This document shows, one piece after another, positions 16,063 through 24,408 of a stretch of 37,054 bases of DNA. The DNA is taken from contig CAXAUF010000027.1 of assembly GCA_963972425.1 (NCBI GenBank), forward strand, positions 1 through 37,054, given 5' to 3'. The notes under the pieces are model-generated. The model saw only the letters and a program-made list of their open reading frames with translations. It was not told the origin of the DNA and made no database searches. Source of the DNA: Algorimicrobium sp002414705 (GTDB lineage: Bacteria; Bacteroidota; Bacteroidia; Flavobacteriales; Flavobacteriaceae). Position numbers and translations under genes: made by a program. Each line of letters starts with the position of its first letter. Position 1 is the first letter of the stretch.

Positions 16063-16574
16063 TACGATAAAAGCATCTGGTGATTAGGATTGGAGTGGGT
16101 GTCCGAAATTTTAAAATCATAACGACCTACAATTTCAAATCCTGCTTTTTTATAAAAATGAATAGCTCTTTGATTTTCTATCCAAACAAATAACCACATG
16201 CCAGATTGATTGTTTTCTTGAGAAAGTGTTACATTAAAGTTGAATAGTTCTTTACCAAGTTTTAAATCATGAAATTCCTTTAAAACATAGATTCTTTCTA
16301 GTTTTGTTACATTTTTGAAAGGAATATTGTTTTGTGAAACGGTATAAATTATTTTGGAGTAACCAATGGGTTTTTCATTAAAATAAAGAATATGAAAGAT
16401 ATTATCGGAATCTGATAATTCAGCATCAAACGCAGCCTTCGTGAATTTTAAATTAACATAATTTGTTATATCTGCTTCAGGAGCACTCGTGCCATGCGAT
16501 TCTATAAAGGTTTGTTTTCCAATTTTTGAAAGTACTTTGGCGTGATTACCATTCGCTTTTATAATTTTAATCAT
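16059..16574 (-). CDS. GNAT family N-acetyltransferase
   Basis: A 171-residue acetyl-CoA dependent acyltransferase. The fold signatures are LERIYVLKEFHDLKLGKELF (motif A, acetyl-CoA pyrophosphate loop, about residues 91-110) and the motif B region WIENQRAIHFYKKAGFEIVG (about 131-150). The substrate cannot be told; similar small GNATs act on amino acids, polyamines or protein N-termini. It is a single gene, convergent with and slightly overlapping the aminopeptidase gene. Confidence 0.9.
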   Translation of the reverse strand: MIKIIKANGNHAKVLSKIGKQTFIESHGTSAPEADITNYVNLKFTKAAFDAELSDSDNIFHILYFNEKPIGYSKIIYTVSQNNIPFKNVTKLERIYVLKEFHDLKLGKELFNFNVTLSQENNQSGMWLFVWIENQRAIHFYKKAGFEIVGRYDFKISDTHSNPNHQMLLSY

Positions 16575-16605
16575 CGAGTAAAAAAATCTTCGGATTGAGG
16601 AATTT

Positions 16606-16613
16606 CAAAAGTA
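16606..16613 (-). promoter_or_regulatory. Putative -7 element of the GNAT gene
   Basis: The minus strand reads TACTTTTG, a full TAnnTTTG match, 32 bases upstream of the GNAT start and divergent from the element at 16639-16646. Confidence 0.5.
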
Positions 16614-16638
16614 TAAGTTCAAAATATAAAATTAACTG

Positions 16639-16646
16639 TATTTTTG
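16639..16646 (+). promoter_or_regulatory. Putative -7 element of the NAD(P)HX repair gene
   Basis: TATTTTTG is a full TAnnTTTG match ending 40 bases before the ATG at 16687. Confidence 0.5.
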
Positions 16647-16686
16647 AAATAGTTGTCGTTTTATTTACAAAAATCAACAAGTAACC

Positions 16687-18243
16687 ATGAAAATATTTTC
16701 AGATAACCAAATTTACGAAGGCGATAAGCTGACTGCAGAAAGACAAAACATCACGTCCACAGAATTGATGGAACGTGCTGGAATCCAAATTTTTAATTGG
16801 TTGCATTTACGTATGCAAGGTGCGCAAGTTCCCATCCATGTATTTTGTGGTATTGGTAATAATGGAGGGGATGGGTTAGTGGTAGCGAGACATTTAATTA
16901 ACCATGGCTATCATGTTCATACTTATGTGGTAAACTATAGTGATAAGCGAAGCAAGGACTTTTTAGTGAATTACGATTTAATAAAACAAACCACAAAAAA
17001 ATGGCCAACGCTTATACGTCTCAATGATGATTTTCCAGAAATTGGACCGGATGATATTATCATAGATGCCGTTTTTGGTATTGGATTAAACCGTCCAGCT
17101 GATGATTGGGTTGTTCATTTGTTTCAACATTTTAGAGCTTCTAAAGCGTTTACGTTATCTATTGATATTCCTTCTGGGCTGAAAACAGATGCAGTGCCAG
17201 CAAACGAAAACAATGTGGTTTGGGCAAATCATACATTAAGTTTTCAATCCACCAAACTTGTTTTCTTTTTGCCAGATACCGCTAAATATACCCAGCAATG
17301 GGAGATTTTAGATATTGGTATTGATCGAGAATATCTTATAAAAACAGAAACAGAAGTCGATTTAATAGGCAAGCAAGACGTGTTGCCTATTTATAAACCA
17401 CGTGATAAATTTTCGCATAAAGGGAGCTTTGGACATGCACTTATTATTGGTGGAAGTTATGGTAAAATTGGTGCACCCCTATTGGCAAGTCGTTCAGCGT
17501 TATCTATAGGTGCAGGATTAGTAACGGCTTTTATTCCTAAATGTGGTTATATTCCGTTTCAATCTAGTTTTCCTGAAGCTATGGTTATTTCAGATAATCA
17601 AGATCAATATATAAGTAATATTCAATTTAATATAATACCAACAGTTATATGTATTGGCGTTGGTATAGGAACAGAAAAAGCGACTGCAGAAGCTTTACGT
17701 GTATTTTTAACTACCAATAAAGTACCATTAGTTATAGATGCAGATGCAATTAATCTGCTATCAGAGAATACAGAATTATTGAAATTATTACCAAATAACA
17801 CCATATTAACGCCACATCCTAAAGAATTGGAACGTTTAATTGGAGTTTGGGAAAATGATTTTGATAAGCTAAAAAAAGTGAAAGCATTGTCGAAGAAATA
17901 TCAGGTTATTGTTGTGTTAAAAGGCGCATATTCGTTAACGATTTTAGAAGATAAAATGTATATTAATTCTACAGGAAATCCAGGTTTGGCAACGGCAGGA
18001 ACCGGTGATGTGCTTACGGGAGTTATTACAGGTTTAATAGCACAAGGTTATGACCCTTTAGCCGCTTCAGTTTTTGGTGTGTATCTGCATGGCAAAACAG
18101 CAGATATTGTTGTTGATGGTTTGGGTTTTGAAGCCATGACAGCGTCACATATTATTGAAAATTTGGGTGAAGCGTATTTGGATTTGTTTGCACAACCAGA
18201 ATTACCTAAAGTAAAAGGGGATGCAGAAGATAATGAGTCCTAA
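16687..18243 (+). CDS. nnr: Bifunctional NAD(P)H-hydrate epimerase / ADP-dependent NAD(P)H-hydrate dehydratase
   Basis: Repairs hydrated, inactive NADH and NADPH. The 518-residue protein is a fusion. The N-terminal YjeF_N epimerase domain (about 1-215) carries CGIGNNGGDGLVVARHL and DAVFGIGLNRP. The C-terminal ribokinase-like dehydratase domain (about 225-500) carries HKGSFGHALIIGGSYGKIGA, the DADAINLL segment, LTPHPKELERL and the ATP-site motif NPGLATAGTGDVLTGVI. Both domains look complete, with length as expected for the fused form. It is a single gene with a -7 element upstream and a hairpin downstream. Confidence 0.95.
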   Translation: MKIFSDNQIYEGDKLTAERQNITSTELMERAGIQIFNWLHLRMQGAQVPIHVFCGIGNNGGDGLVVARHLINHGYHVHTYVVNYSDKRSKDFLVNYDLIKQTTKKWPTLIRLNDDFPEIGPDDIIIDAVFGIGLNRPADDWVVHLFQHFRASKAFTLSIDIPSGLKTDAVPANENNVVWANHTLSFQSTKLVFFLPDTAKYTQQWEILDIGIDREYLIKTETEVDLIGKQDVLPIYKPRDKFSHKGSFGHALIIGGSYGKIGAPLLASRSALSIGAGLVTAFIPKCGYIPFQSSFPEAMVISDNQDQYISNIQFNIIPTVICIGVGIGTEKATAEALRVFLTTNKVPLVIDADAINLLSENTELLKLLPNNTILTPHPKELERLIGVWENDFDKLKKVKALSKKYQVIVVLKGAYSLTILEDKMYINSTGNPGLATAGTGDVLTGVITGLIAQGYDPLAASVFGVYLHGKTADIVVDGLGFEAMTASHIIENLGEAYLDLFAQPELPKVKGDAEDNES

Positions 18244-18255
18244 ACTAAATAAAAA

Positions 18256-18283
18256 AAGTAGCTATTTATTAAAATAGCTATTT
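18256..18283 (+). terminator. Candidate terminator of nnr
   Basis: TAGCTATTT (18259-18267) pairs with AAATAGCTA (18272-18280) around a four-base loop. The stem can extend by a G-T and two A-T pairs. The T-run after it is short. Confidence 0.5.
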
Positions 18284-18299
18284 AAAATTCTTGTCAGTT

Positions 18300-18330
18300 G
18301 TCATTCTGAACTAGTTTTAGAATCTCATTT
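18300..18330. repeat. Decayed REP-like element (candidate)
   Basis: The segment beginning GTCATTCTGAACTAGTTTTA and continuing GAATCTCATT forms an imperfect hairpin (ATTCTGAA with TTTTAGAAT). It resembles the intergenic REP-like sequence family that I recall from many Flavobacteriaceae. It lies between two convergent genes, the usual place for such elements. Confidence 0.45.
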
Positions 18331-18379
18331 TTTAAAGCAAGAATTCATTTGATGTGAATATTTAAAAATAGAGTACAAA

Positions 18380-18409
18380 AAAAGAGTCGCAATTGATTGC
18401 GACTCTTTT
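18380..18409 (-). terminator. Terminator of the TlpA-like gene (probably bidirectional)
   Basis: A perfect stem AAAAGAGTCGCAAT (18380-18393) with ATTGCGACTCTTTT (18396-18409); in practice about 12 bp with a six-base loop. The minus strand continues with a run of seven T, and the plus strand has four. It lies just past the stop of the minus-strand gene. Confidence 0.85.
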
Positions 18410-18428
18410 GTATTATAGTTATTCAGAA

Positions 18429-19466
18429 TTATATATTCAATTCTGTTAATAGTTCTTTTAACTCATTACTTGAAGGTCTTGGTGCATCTGGTGATACCAC
18501 ATTTCCTGCAGGATCAATTAAAATAAAACGCGGAATACCGTTTATTTTATAGGCTTGGATAAATTCTGTTTGCCATCCTTTTGGTGCAAAAATCTGAATG
18601 CCGCCTAATTCTTTATCAGCAATCATTGCTTTCCAATCTTCACGAGCTTTATCCCATGAACCACCATGACTTCTGTCGTCATCAATAGATAGACTTACAA
18701 ATTGGATATCTTTTCCGTGATATTCTTTTTCAATTTCTTTTAAGAAAGGAATTTCAGCTTTACAAGGTCCACACCAAGTAGCCCAAACATCTATATATAC
18801 ATATTTACCTGCTAAATCGGATAATGATGTTGTAGTTCCATCATAATTTTCATAATCGCTAAACGTTGGTGATGGAGATCCTTTTGGTAATTCATTTTTT
18901 AATGCAATTGATCCACCAATATAAGATTTTAAAGATTTCAGCATAGGCTCTAAATTTTTAGAGGCATCATTTGTAATGCTGGTATCGATGGTTTTATTGG
19001 AATTATAAAATTCGCTTAATTCTGTCTTTATGCCATCCAGTTTTGCTTCTAAAGTTTCCATGTCAGCAATTTTACTTAAAGCTTCCACGTCAATTAACTG
19101 TTCTTCTTTTAAAGATTTTTCAGCTAAAAAATTACTATGTTCAGAACCTGCTCCAGTATATTTAATAGTTTCGTCAAACATTTTTGCATCAATAGTCATA
19201 TCAATTTCATAGCCATTTTTCAAAAATACAGACGTAGATTCTGCGCCATCGAAAATGTTATAAATGCCAGCATCTACTTTTAATGTATCATTAAAAGTGC
19301 CATCTTCATTTACTTTGATTGTTTTTGAATAATCACGAGTTCGTACAACTAGTGAATCACTGTTTTTATTTGTTATTTTTCCAGAAAAAGTCGCGTAGTC
19401 TTTAGGTGCTTCTTCTTTGCAAGCAAATATGGATAATCCTGCAACAAAAATTAAAGTTTTTTTCAT
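18429..19466 (-). CDS. TlpA-like thioredoxin-fold lipoprotein (DUF4369-like N-terminus)
   Basis: A 345-residue cell-envelope thiol-disulfide protein. The N-terminus has a lipoprotein signal ending in IFAC (Cys16). A beta-rich N-terminal domain (FSGKITNKNSDSLVVRTRDY onward, DUF4369-like) and a helical linker follow, then an AhpC/TSA-type thioredoxin domain from about residue 200 with the active site WATWCGPCK (Cys232, Cys235) and the cis-Pro region INGIPRFILID. Proteins of this design are common in Bacteroidota and are thought to act as periplasmic reductases, for example in cytochrome c maturation; the partner here is unknown. The gene is divergent from hutH. Confidence 0.9.
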   Translation of the reverse strand: MKKTLIFVAGLSIFACKEEAPKDYATFSGKITNKNSDSLVVRTRDYSKTIKVNEDGTFNDTLKVDAGIYNIFDGAESTSVFLKNGYEIDMTIDAKMFDETIKYTGAGSEHSNFLAEKSLKEEQLIDVEALSKIADMETLEAKLDGIKTELSEFYNSNKTIDTSITNDASKNLEPMLKSLKSYIGGSIALKNELPKGSPSPTFSDYENYDGTTTSLSDLAGKYVYIDVWATWCGPCKAEIPFLKEIEKEYHGKDIQFVSLSIDDDRSHGGSWDKAREDWKAMIADKELGGIQIFAPKGWQTEFIQAYKINGIPRFILIDPAGNVVSPDAPRPSSNELKELLTELNI

Positions 19467-19488
19467 CGTTTAAAATAGTTTGTTTAAT

Positions 19489-19496
19489 CAAAAATA
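19489..19496 (-). promoter_or_regulatory. Putative -7 element of the TlpA-like gene
   Basis: The minus strand reads TATTTTTG, a full TAnnTTTG match, 23 bases upstream of the ATG. Confidence 0.5.
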
Positions 19497-19585
19497 GAGT
19501 TTTATCATGAATTAAAAATGAAATGTTACTAATTGTTTGCATAATAAATATTGAATGTGGATTTTTGGGATAACTTTTACATCCT

Positions 19586-21100
19586 ATGAGAACAATTCAT
19601 TACATTTCCCAAGATACCATTGATTTAGAAACTATTTCAGCAATTTTAGAAGAAGAAAAAGCTTTAGAATTAGCAGAAAATTCAATCAAAAAAATCCAGA
19701 CATGTCGCGATTATTTAAACGAAAAACTTAAAAATCAAGATGCTCCCATTTATGGAATCAATACTGGTTTTGGCTCGTTGTATAATGTAAAAATATCGAA
19801 AGAAAACCTTACCAAACTTCAAGAAAATTTGGTTATGTCTCATGCTTGTGGAACTGGAGAATTGGTTCCAAAAGCTATTGTAAAACTTATGTTGTTACTA
19901 AAAGTTCAGTCGTTAAGCTATGGACATAGTGGCGTGCAATTAGAAACAGCAAAGCGTTTAATGGATTTTTATAATCATGATATTTTACCTGTAGTTTATA
20001 CCCAAGGTTCTTTAGGAGCCTCCGGAGATTTGGCTCCTTTGGCACATTTGGCTTTACCGCTTATTGGTAAAGGAGAAGTTTATTTTGAAGGTGCTGTTCA
20101 TACATCAGAATCTATTTTGAAGAAATTTAATTGGGAACCAATAACGCTTCAATCTAAAGAAGGATTAGCGCTTTTAAATGGTACACAATTTATGACGGCT
20201 TATGGTATTCATTTATTAATGAAAGCCTATAAATTATCTTATCTCGCAGATTTAATTGGAAGTACATCTTTAGAAGCTTTTGATGGAAGAATTGAACCAT
20301 TTAATGAACTTGTACATTTAGTTCGTCCGCATAAAGGGCAGTTAAAAACAGCAGAACGCATTCGCGAATTTCTAGATGATAGTGTGTTAATTAAACAAGA
20401 AAAACAGCATGTTCAAGATCCGTATTCGTTTAGATGTATGCCTCAAGTACATGGTGCGAGTAAAGATACGTTAGATTTTGTAAGAAAAACTTTTATAACA
20501 GAAATCAATTCTGTAACAGATAATCCAAATATTTTCAGTCAGGAAGATTTAATAATTTCTGGCGGAAATTTTCATGGTCAACCATTAGCATTAGCTTTAG
20601 ATTATTTAAAGATTGCCATGGCAGAATTAGGAAATATTTCTGAAAGACGTGTGTTTCAATTGGTGTCGGGATTACGCGGTTTACCAACATTTTTAGTGGA
20701 TAATCCAGGGTTAAATTCTGGTTTTATGATTCCACAATATACGGCTGCAAGTATAGTTAGCGCTAACAAACAACTTGCAAGTCCAGCGAGTATTGATAGT
20801 ATAGTTTCCAGTAACGGTCAAGAAGACCATGTGAGTATGGGAGCCAATGCTGCTACACAAGCTTACACGTTAATTCAAAATGTGGAGCGCATTTTAGCCA
20901 TTGAACTATTCAACGCATCACAAGCCTTACATTTTAGAGAACCTTTAAAATCTTCTACATTTATAGAGTCCGTTTTAACGGCTTATCGTCAAGATGTTTC
21001 TTTTGTTTCTAATGACAGGGAACTGCATATAGACATAAAAAAATCGGTAGCATTTATAGCAAATTTGCAAATAGACGTAAACGAAATCTACAATTACTAG
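19586..21100 (+). CDS. hutH: Histidine ammonia-lyase
   Basis: Removes ammonia from histidine to give urocanate, the first step of histidine breakdown. The 504-residue protein contains YGINTGFGSL, SLSYGHSGV, and GSLGASGDLAPLAHL with the Ala145-Ser-Gly triad that cyclises to the MIO cofactor. It also has the TDNPNIF and GGNFHGQPLA segments of the active site. Length is normal. No hutU, hutI or hutG gene is adjacent, so the rest of the pathway, if present, is elsewhere. A 7-of-8 match to TAnnTTTG (TAACTTTT, 19571-19578) ends only seven bases before the ATG, so the message may be nearly leaderless if that site is used. Confidence 0.95.
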   Translation: MRTIHYISQDTIDLETISAILEEEKALELAENSIKKIQTCRDYLNEKLKNQDAPIYGINTGFGSLYNVKISKENLTKLQENLVMSHACGTGELVPKAIVKLMLLLKVQSLSYGHSGVQLETAKRLMDFYNHDILPVVYTQGSLGASGDLAPLAHLALPLIGKGEVYFEGAVHTSESILKKFNWEPITLQSKEGLALLNGTQFMTAYGIHLLMKAYKLSYLADLIGSTSLEAFDGRIEPFNELVHLVRPHKGQLKTAERIREFLDDSVLIKQEKQHVQDPYSFRCMPQVHGASKDTLDFVRKTFITEINSVTDNPNIFSQEDLIISGGNFHGQPLALALDYLKIAMAELGNISERRVFQLVSGLRGLPTFLVDNPGLNSGFMIPQYTAASIVSANKQLASPASIDSIVSSNGQEDHVSMGANAATQAYTLIQNVERILAIELFNASQALHFREPLKSSTFIESVLTAYRQDVSFVSNDRELHIDIKKSVAFIANLQIDVNEIYNY

Positions 21101-21137
21101 TATCTTGTTTTAGGATTAGAAGATTATAGAAATGATA

Positions 21138-21506
21138 TTATTGGTTACATAATTCTATAGCCCAATTTGTAGCATCTTCTAATGAATTAAATGCTTTGAA
21201 TGGAATACTTATAAAGTTGCTTTCAAAATCTGTGTTATCTATTTTTACAGAATCACCCAAAACAACAGCAAAACCTATAAGAGTTTTAATTTTTGATGTT
21301 TTAAAATAAATATTAGGGTCCACAGAATACGAATTTTTTCGGTGCGTGATGTAAACAAAATTCTTGTTTCCATAATATTCTCTTGCAAGATCATACAGTT
21401 CATTGTTTAATTCAATAGAAACAGTTACACCTTCATTCATGACTGCAATCATGTAATGGTCGTGAAAAGTAATTTCACCGAATGTATATTTTTTTAAAAG
21501 AGACAT
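21138..21506 (-). CDS. Small STAS/SpoIIAA-like protein
   Basis: A 122-residue cytoplasmic protein with an alternating beta-alpha pattern: GEITFHDHYMIAVMNEGVTV, an ELYDLAREYYGNKNFVYITH segment, IKTLIGFAVVLGD, and a C-terminal helix LEDATNWAIELC. This resembles the small SpoIIAA-like/STAS-SEC14 family proteins of flavobacteria, whose role is not established. It stands alone, convergent with hutH (38-base gap) and downstream of the clpC terminator, so it probably has its own promoter. I did not find a full consensus element. The family assignment is moderate. Confidence 0.65.
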   Translation of the reverse strand: MSLLKKYTFGEITFHDHYMIAVMNEGVTVSIELNNELYDLAREYYGNKNFVYITHRKNSYSVDPNIYFKTSKIKTLIGFAVVLGDSVKIDNTDFESNFISIPFKAFNSLEDATNWAIELCNQ

Positions 21507-21536
21507 ATTAAAATATAATAAAAATTTGGGACAATA

Positions 21537-21566
21537 AAAAACTCCGCAAAGTTAAGCGGAGTTTTT
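21537..21566 (-). terminator. Terminator of clpC
   Basis: AAAAACTCCGC (21537-21547) pairs with GCGGAGTTTTT (21556-21566) around an eight-base loop, with T-runs on both strands. It starts about 20 bases after the clpC stop on the minus strand. Confidence 0.88.
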
Positions 21567-21586
21567 CTAATAATGAAAGAAAACTA

Positions 21587-24148
21587 TTATGATTCAGTAG
21601 TTTTTTTATCAGTTTCAATTTTTATGGTAAGTTCGTTTGTTTTAGAATCTAAATCCATAGCTATTTTATCGCCTTCAGCTATTTTTGAAGTGATAATTTT
21701 CTCAGCTAAAGCATCTTCAACATACTTCTGAATTGCTCGTTTTAAAGGTCTTGCACCATATTGTTTGTCGAATCCTTTATCTGCAATATAATCTTTGGCA
21801 GCTTTACTTAAATTAAGTGTGTAGCCAATATCCTTAATTCGTAAAATAAGTTTTTCTAATTCAATATCAATAATTTTAGAAATATCTTCTTTTTCAAGCG
21901 CATTAAAGACAACCACATCGTCAATTCTATTCAAGAATTCTGGAGCGAAAGCTTTTTTAAGTGCATTTTCAATAACGCTTCTAGCATTAGCATCTTCCTG
22001 TAATTTTTGTGAAGCCGTTCCAAAACCAACACCTGTACCAAAATCTTTTAGTTTACGAGATCCAATATTAGATGTCATAATGATAATGGTATTTCTAAAG
22101 TCAATTTTACGACCTAAGCTATCTGTTAAATAGCCATCATCCAATACTTGTAGAAGCATGTTAAAAACATCTGGATGTGCTTTTTCAATTTCATCAAGTA
22201 AGACAACTGCATAAGGTTTGCGCCTAATTTTTTCTGTTAATTGACCACCTTCTTCATAACCAACATATCCTGGAGGTGCACCAACTAATCTAGATATAGC
22301 AAATTTTTCCATGTATTCACTCATGTCAATTCTAACAAGCGAATCTTCACTATCAAATAATTCTTTAGAAAGCACTTTAGCTAATTGTGTTTTACCAACA
22401 CCTGTTTGTCCAAGAAATATAAATGAGCCGATAGGCTTATTTGGATCTTTAAGTCCAGCACGATTGCGCTGAATAGCTTTAACAACTTTGGCAACTGCTT
22501 CATCTTGACCAATAACTTTACCTTTAATTAAATCGGGTAAAATAGCTAGCTTATTACTTTCAGTTTGTGCAATTCTATTAACAGGAATACCTGTCATCAT
22601 GGAAACTACATCAGCAACATTTTCTTCGGTTACCGTTTCACGATGTAGTTTAGTGTCTTCTTCCCATTTTTCTTGCGCTATAGCTAATTCCTTTTCTAGA
22701 CGTTTTTCATCATCACGTAATTTAGCAGCTTCTTCGTATTTCTGTTTTTTAACAACTGTAGATTTGGTTTCTCTAACCGCTTCTAGTTGTTTTTCCAATT
22801 CAACAATCTGATCGGGAACATTAATGTTTGTAATATGAACGCGAGATCCTGCTTCATCTAAAGCATCAATAGCTTTGTCTGGTAGAAAACGATCCGTCAT
22901 ATACCTATTGGTTAATTTTACACAAGCATCTATTGCTTCTGGAGTATATTCTACATGGTGATGAGATTCGTATTTTTCTTTAATATTATTTAGAATTTCA
23001 ATGGTTTCATCAACCGTTGTTGGTTCTACAATTACTTTTTGAAAACGTCTTTCTAAAGCACCATCTTTTTCAATATACTGTCTATATTCATCTAGAGTTG
23101 TTGCGCCAACACATTGAATTTCTCCACGTGCTAAAGCTGGTTTAAACATATTGGAAGCATCTAAACTCCCAGTTGCACCACCAGCACCAACTATGGTGTG
23201 AATTTCATCAATAAACAGAATAATATCATCATTTTTTTCAAGCTCGTTCATGACGGCTTTCATACGCTCTTCAAACTGTCCACGATATTTTGTACCTGCA
23301 ACTAAACTCGCTAAATCTAATGTTACTACGCGTTTGTTGAATAAAATTCGAGATACTTTTCGACTAACAATTCTGTTTGCTAAACCTTCGGCAATGGCAG
23401 ATTTACCAACGCCAGGTTCACCAATTAAAAGTGGGTTGTTTTTCTTACGTCTACTCAAAATTTGTGACACACGTTCTATTTCTTTTTCTCGACCAACCAC
23501 AGGATCTAATTTGCCTTCTTCAGCCATTGCGGTTAAATCGCGCCCAAAATTATCTAAAACAGGTGTTTTAGACTTCTTGTTCGTTTTGCCAGTTGGTGAA
23601 TTAAATAAATTATCTTTTGAGGTGTCGTCATCTGAAGTTGAATCGTCATCTTGAAATGATTCCGATTTTGGCTCTCCTGTAATATCAGGATAATTTTCGT
23701 CGTTTGTTATCATAAACTTAAACTGTTCTTTTACGTTATCATAGTCCACTTTCAACTTATTTAAAAGCTTGGTTGTGGGATCGTTGTCGTTTCTTAAAAT
23801 GCATAAAAGCAAATGTGCTGTATTTATGGAACTACTCTGAAATAGTTTCGCTTCCAAAAACGTAGTTTTCAAAGCGCGTTCAGCTTGTCTGGTAAGGTGT
23901 AAGTTTTTTTTGTCGTTAGACGTTATAGCCAAATTAGGATTGGCAGGACTTAAAATTTCGACTTTGCGTCTTAAATGATTTAAGTCAATTTCTAAAGCGT
24001 TTAAAATATTAATAGCCTTACCGCTACCATCACGTAATAATCCAAGCATTAAGTGTTCAGTGCCTATAAAGTCGTGTCCAAGCCTTAAAGCTTCTTCTTT
24101 ACTATAGGCGATTACGTCCTTAACTCTTGGTGAAAAATTGTCATCCAT
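21587..24148 (-). CDS. clpC: ATP-dependent Clp protease ATP-binding subunit ClpC
   Basis: Hsp100 unfoldase that feeds substrates to ClpP and takes part in stress-related proteolysis. The 853-residue protein has two Clp-N repeats (about 1-145) and an acidic linker rich in Ser and Asp (about 155-185). The first AAA+ domain has Walker A GEPGVGKS (243-250) and the Walker B LFIDEIH. A middle region follows with a UVR-like coiled segment (about 467-495), which separates ClpC from ClpA. The second AAA+ domain has Walker A GQTGVGKT (580-587), then a ClpB_D2-small C-terminus. A VGFG loop typical of ClpP-binding Hsp100 proteins is present. Single gene, divergent from gyrA, with promoter and terminator both visible. 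Confidence 0.96.
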   Translation of the reverse strand: MDDNFSPRVKDVIAYSKEEALRLGHDFIGTEHLMLGLLRDGSGKAINILNALEIDLNHLRRKVEILSPANPNLAITSNDKKNLHLTRQAERALKTTFLEAKLFQSSSINTAHLLLCILRNDNDPTTKLLNKLKVDYDNVKEQFKFMITNDENYPDITGEPKSESFQDDDSTSDDDTSKDNLFNSPTGKTNKKSKTPVLDNFGRDLTAMAEEGKLDPVVGREKEIERVSQILSRRKKNNPLLIGEPGVGKSAIAEGLANRIVSRKVSRILFNKRVVTLDLASLVAGTKYRGQFEERMKAVMNELEKNDDIILFIDEIHTIVGAGGATGSLDASNMFKPALARGEIQCVGATTLDEYRQYIEKDGALERRFQKVIVEPTTVDETIEILNNIKEKYESHHHVEYTPEAIDACVKLTNRYMTDRFLPDKAIDALDEAGSRVHITNINVPDQIVELEKQLEAVRETKSTVVKKQKYEEAAKLRDDEKRLEKELAIAQEKWEEDTKLHRETVTEENVADVVSMMTGIPVNRIAQTESNKLAILPDLIKGKVIGQDEAVAKVVKAIQRNRAGLKDPNKPIGSFIFLGQTGVGKTQLAKVLSKELFDSEDSLVRIDMSEYMEKFAISRLVGAPPGYVGYEEGGQLTEKIRRKPYAVVLLDEIEKAHPDVFNMLLQVLDDGYLTDSLGRKIDFRNTIIIMTSNIGSRKLKDFGTGVGFGTASQKLQEDANARSVIENALKKAFAPEFLNRIDDVVVFNALEKEDISKIIDIELEKLILRIKDIGYTLNLSKAAKDYIADKGFDKQYGARPLKRAIQKYVEDALAEKIITSKIAEGDKIAMDLDSKTNELTIKIETDKKTTES

Positions 24149-24167
24149 AAATAATTCCTTTCTGCAT

Positions 24168-24201
24168 TAAATGTACTAAAACATATTGTTAAGGACAAAA
24201 A
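24168..24201 (-). promoter_or_regulatory. Putative promoter of clpC
   Basis: On the minus strand a TTTTTG (-33 region, 24201-24196) is followed after 20 bases by TACATTTA (-7, 24175-24168). The -7 matches TAnnTTTG at all but the last base, and the spacing agrees with Bacteroidota promoters. Confidence 0.5.
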
Positions 24202-24338
24202 TCATACCTTAATTAATAGTCAGTATGCTAATAGACAAAAAAAAGTTTATAAAGTCAAAATATTTAACAGCATACTTATTAACGAAAAGAGGTGTTAAAA
24301 TTGTTAATAAAAAATCCGAAAAAACAAAAAAGAAACCC

Positions 24339-24368
24339 TTGCTGTAGCTGATGAAATGGTTATATTAG
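24339..24368 (+). promoter_or_regulatory. Putative promoter of gyrA
   Basis: TTG at 24339-24341, then 19 bases, then TATATTAG at 24361-24368 (one mismatch to TAnnTTTG), 40 bases before the gyrA ATG. Confidence 0.4.
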
Positions 24369-24408
24369 CACGATTTGTAAACCTACAAAAATCTAATTAG
24401 TATTATAT

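Noticed and set aside
23250..23654. 134-codon plus-strand open frame inside clpC
   Set aside because: It is antisense to the conserved first AAA+ domain of clpC and its Ser/Leu-rich translation has no family features.
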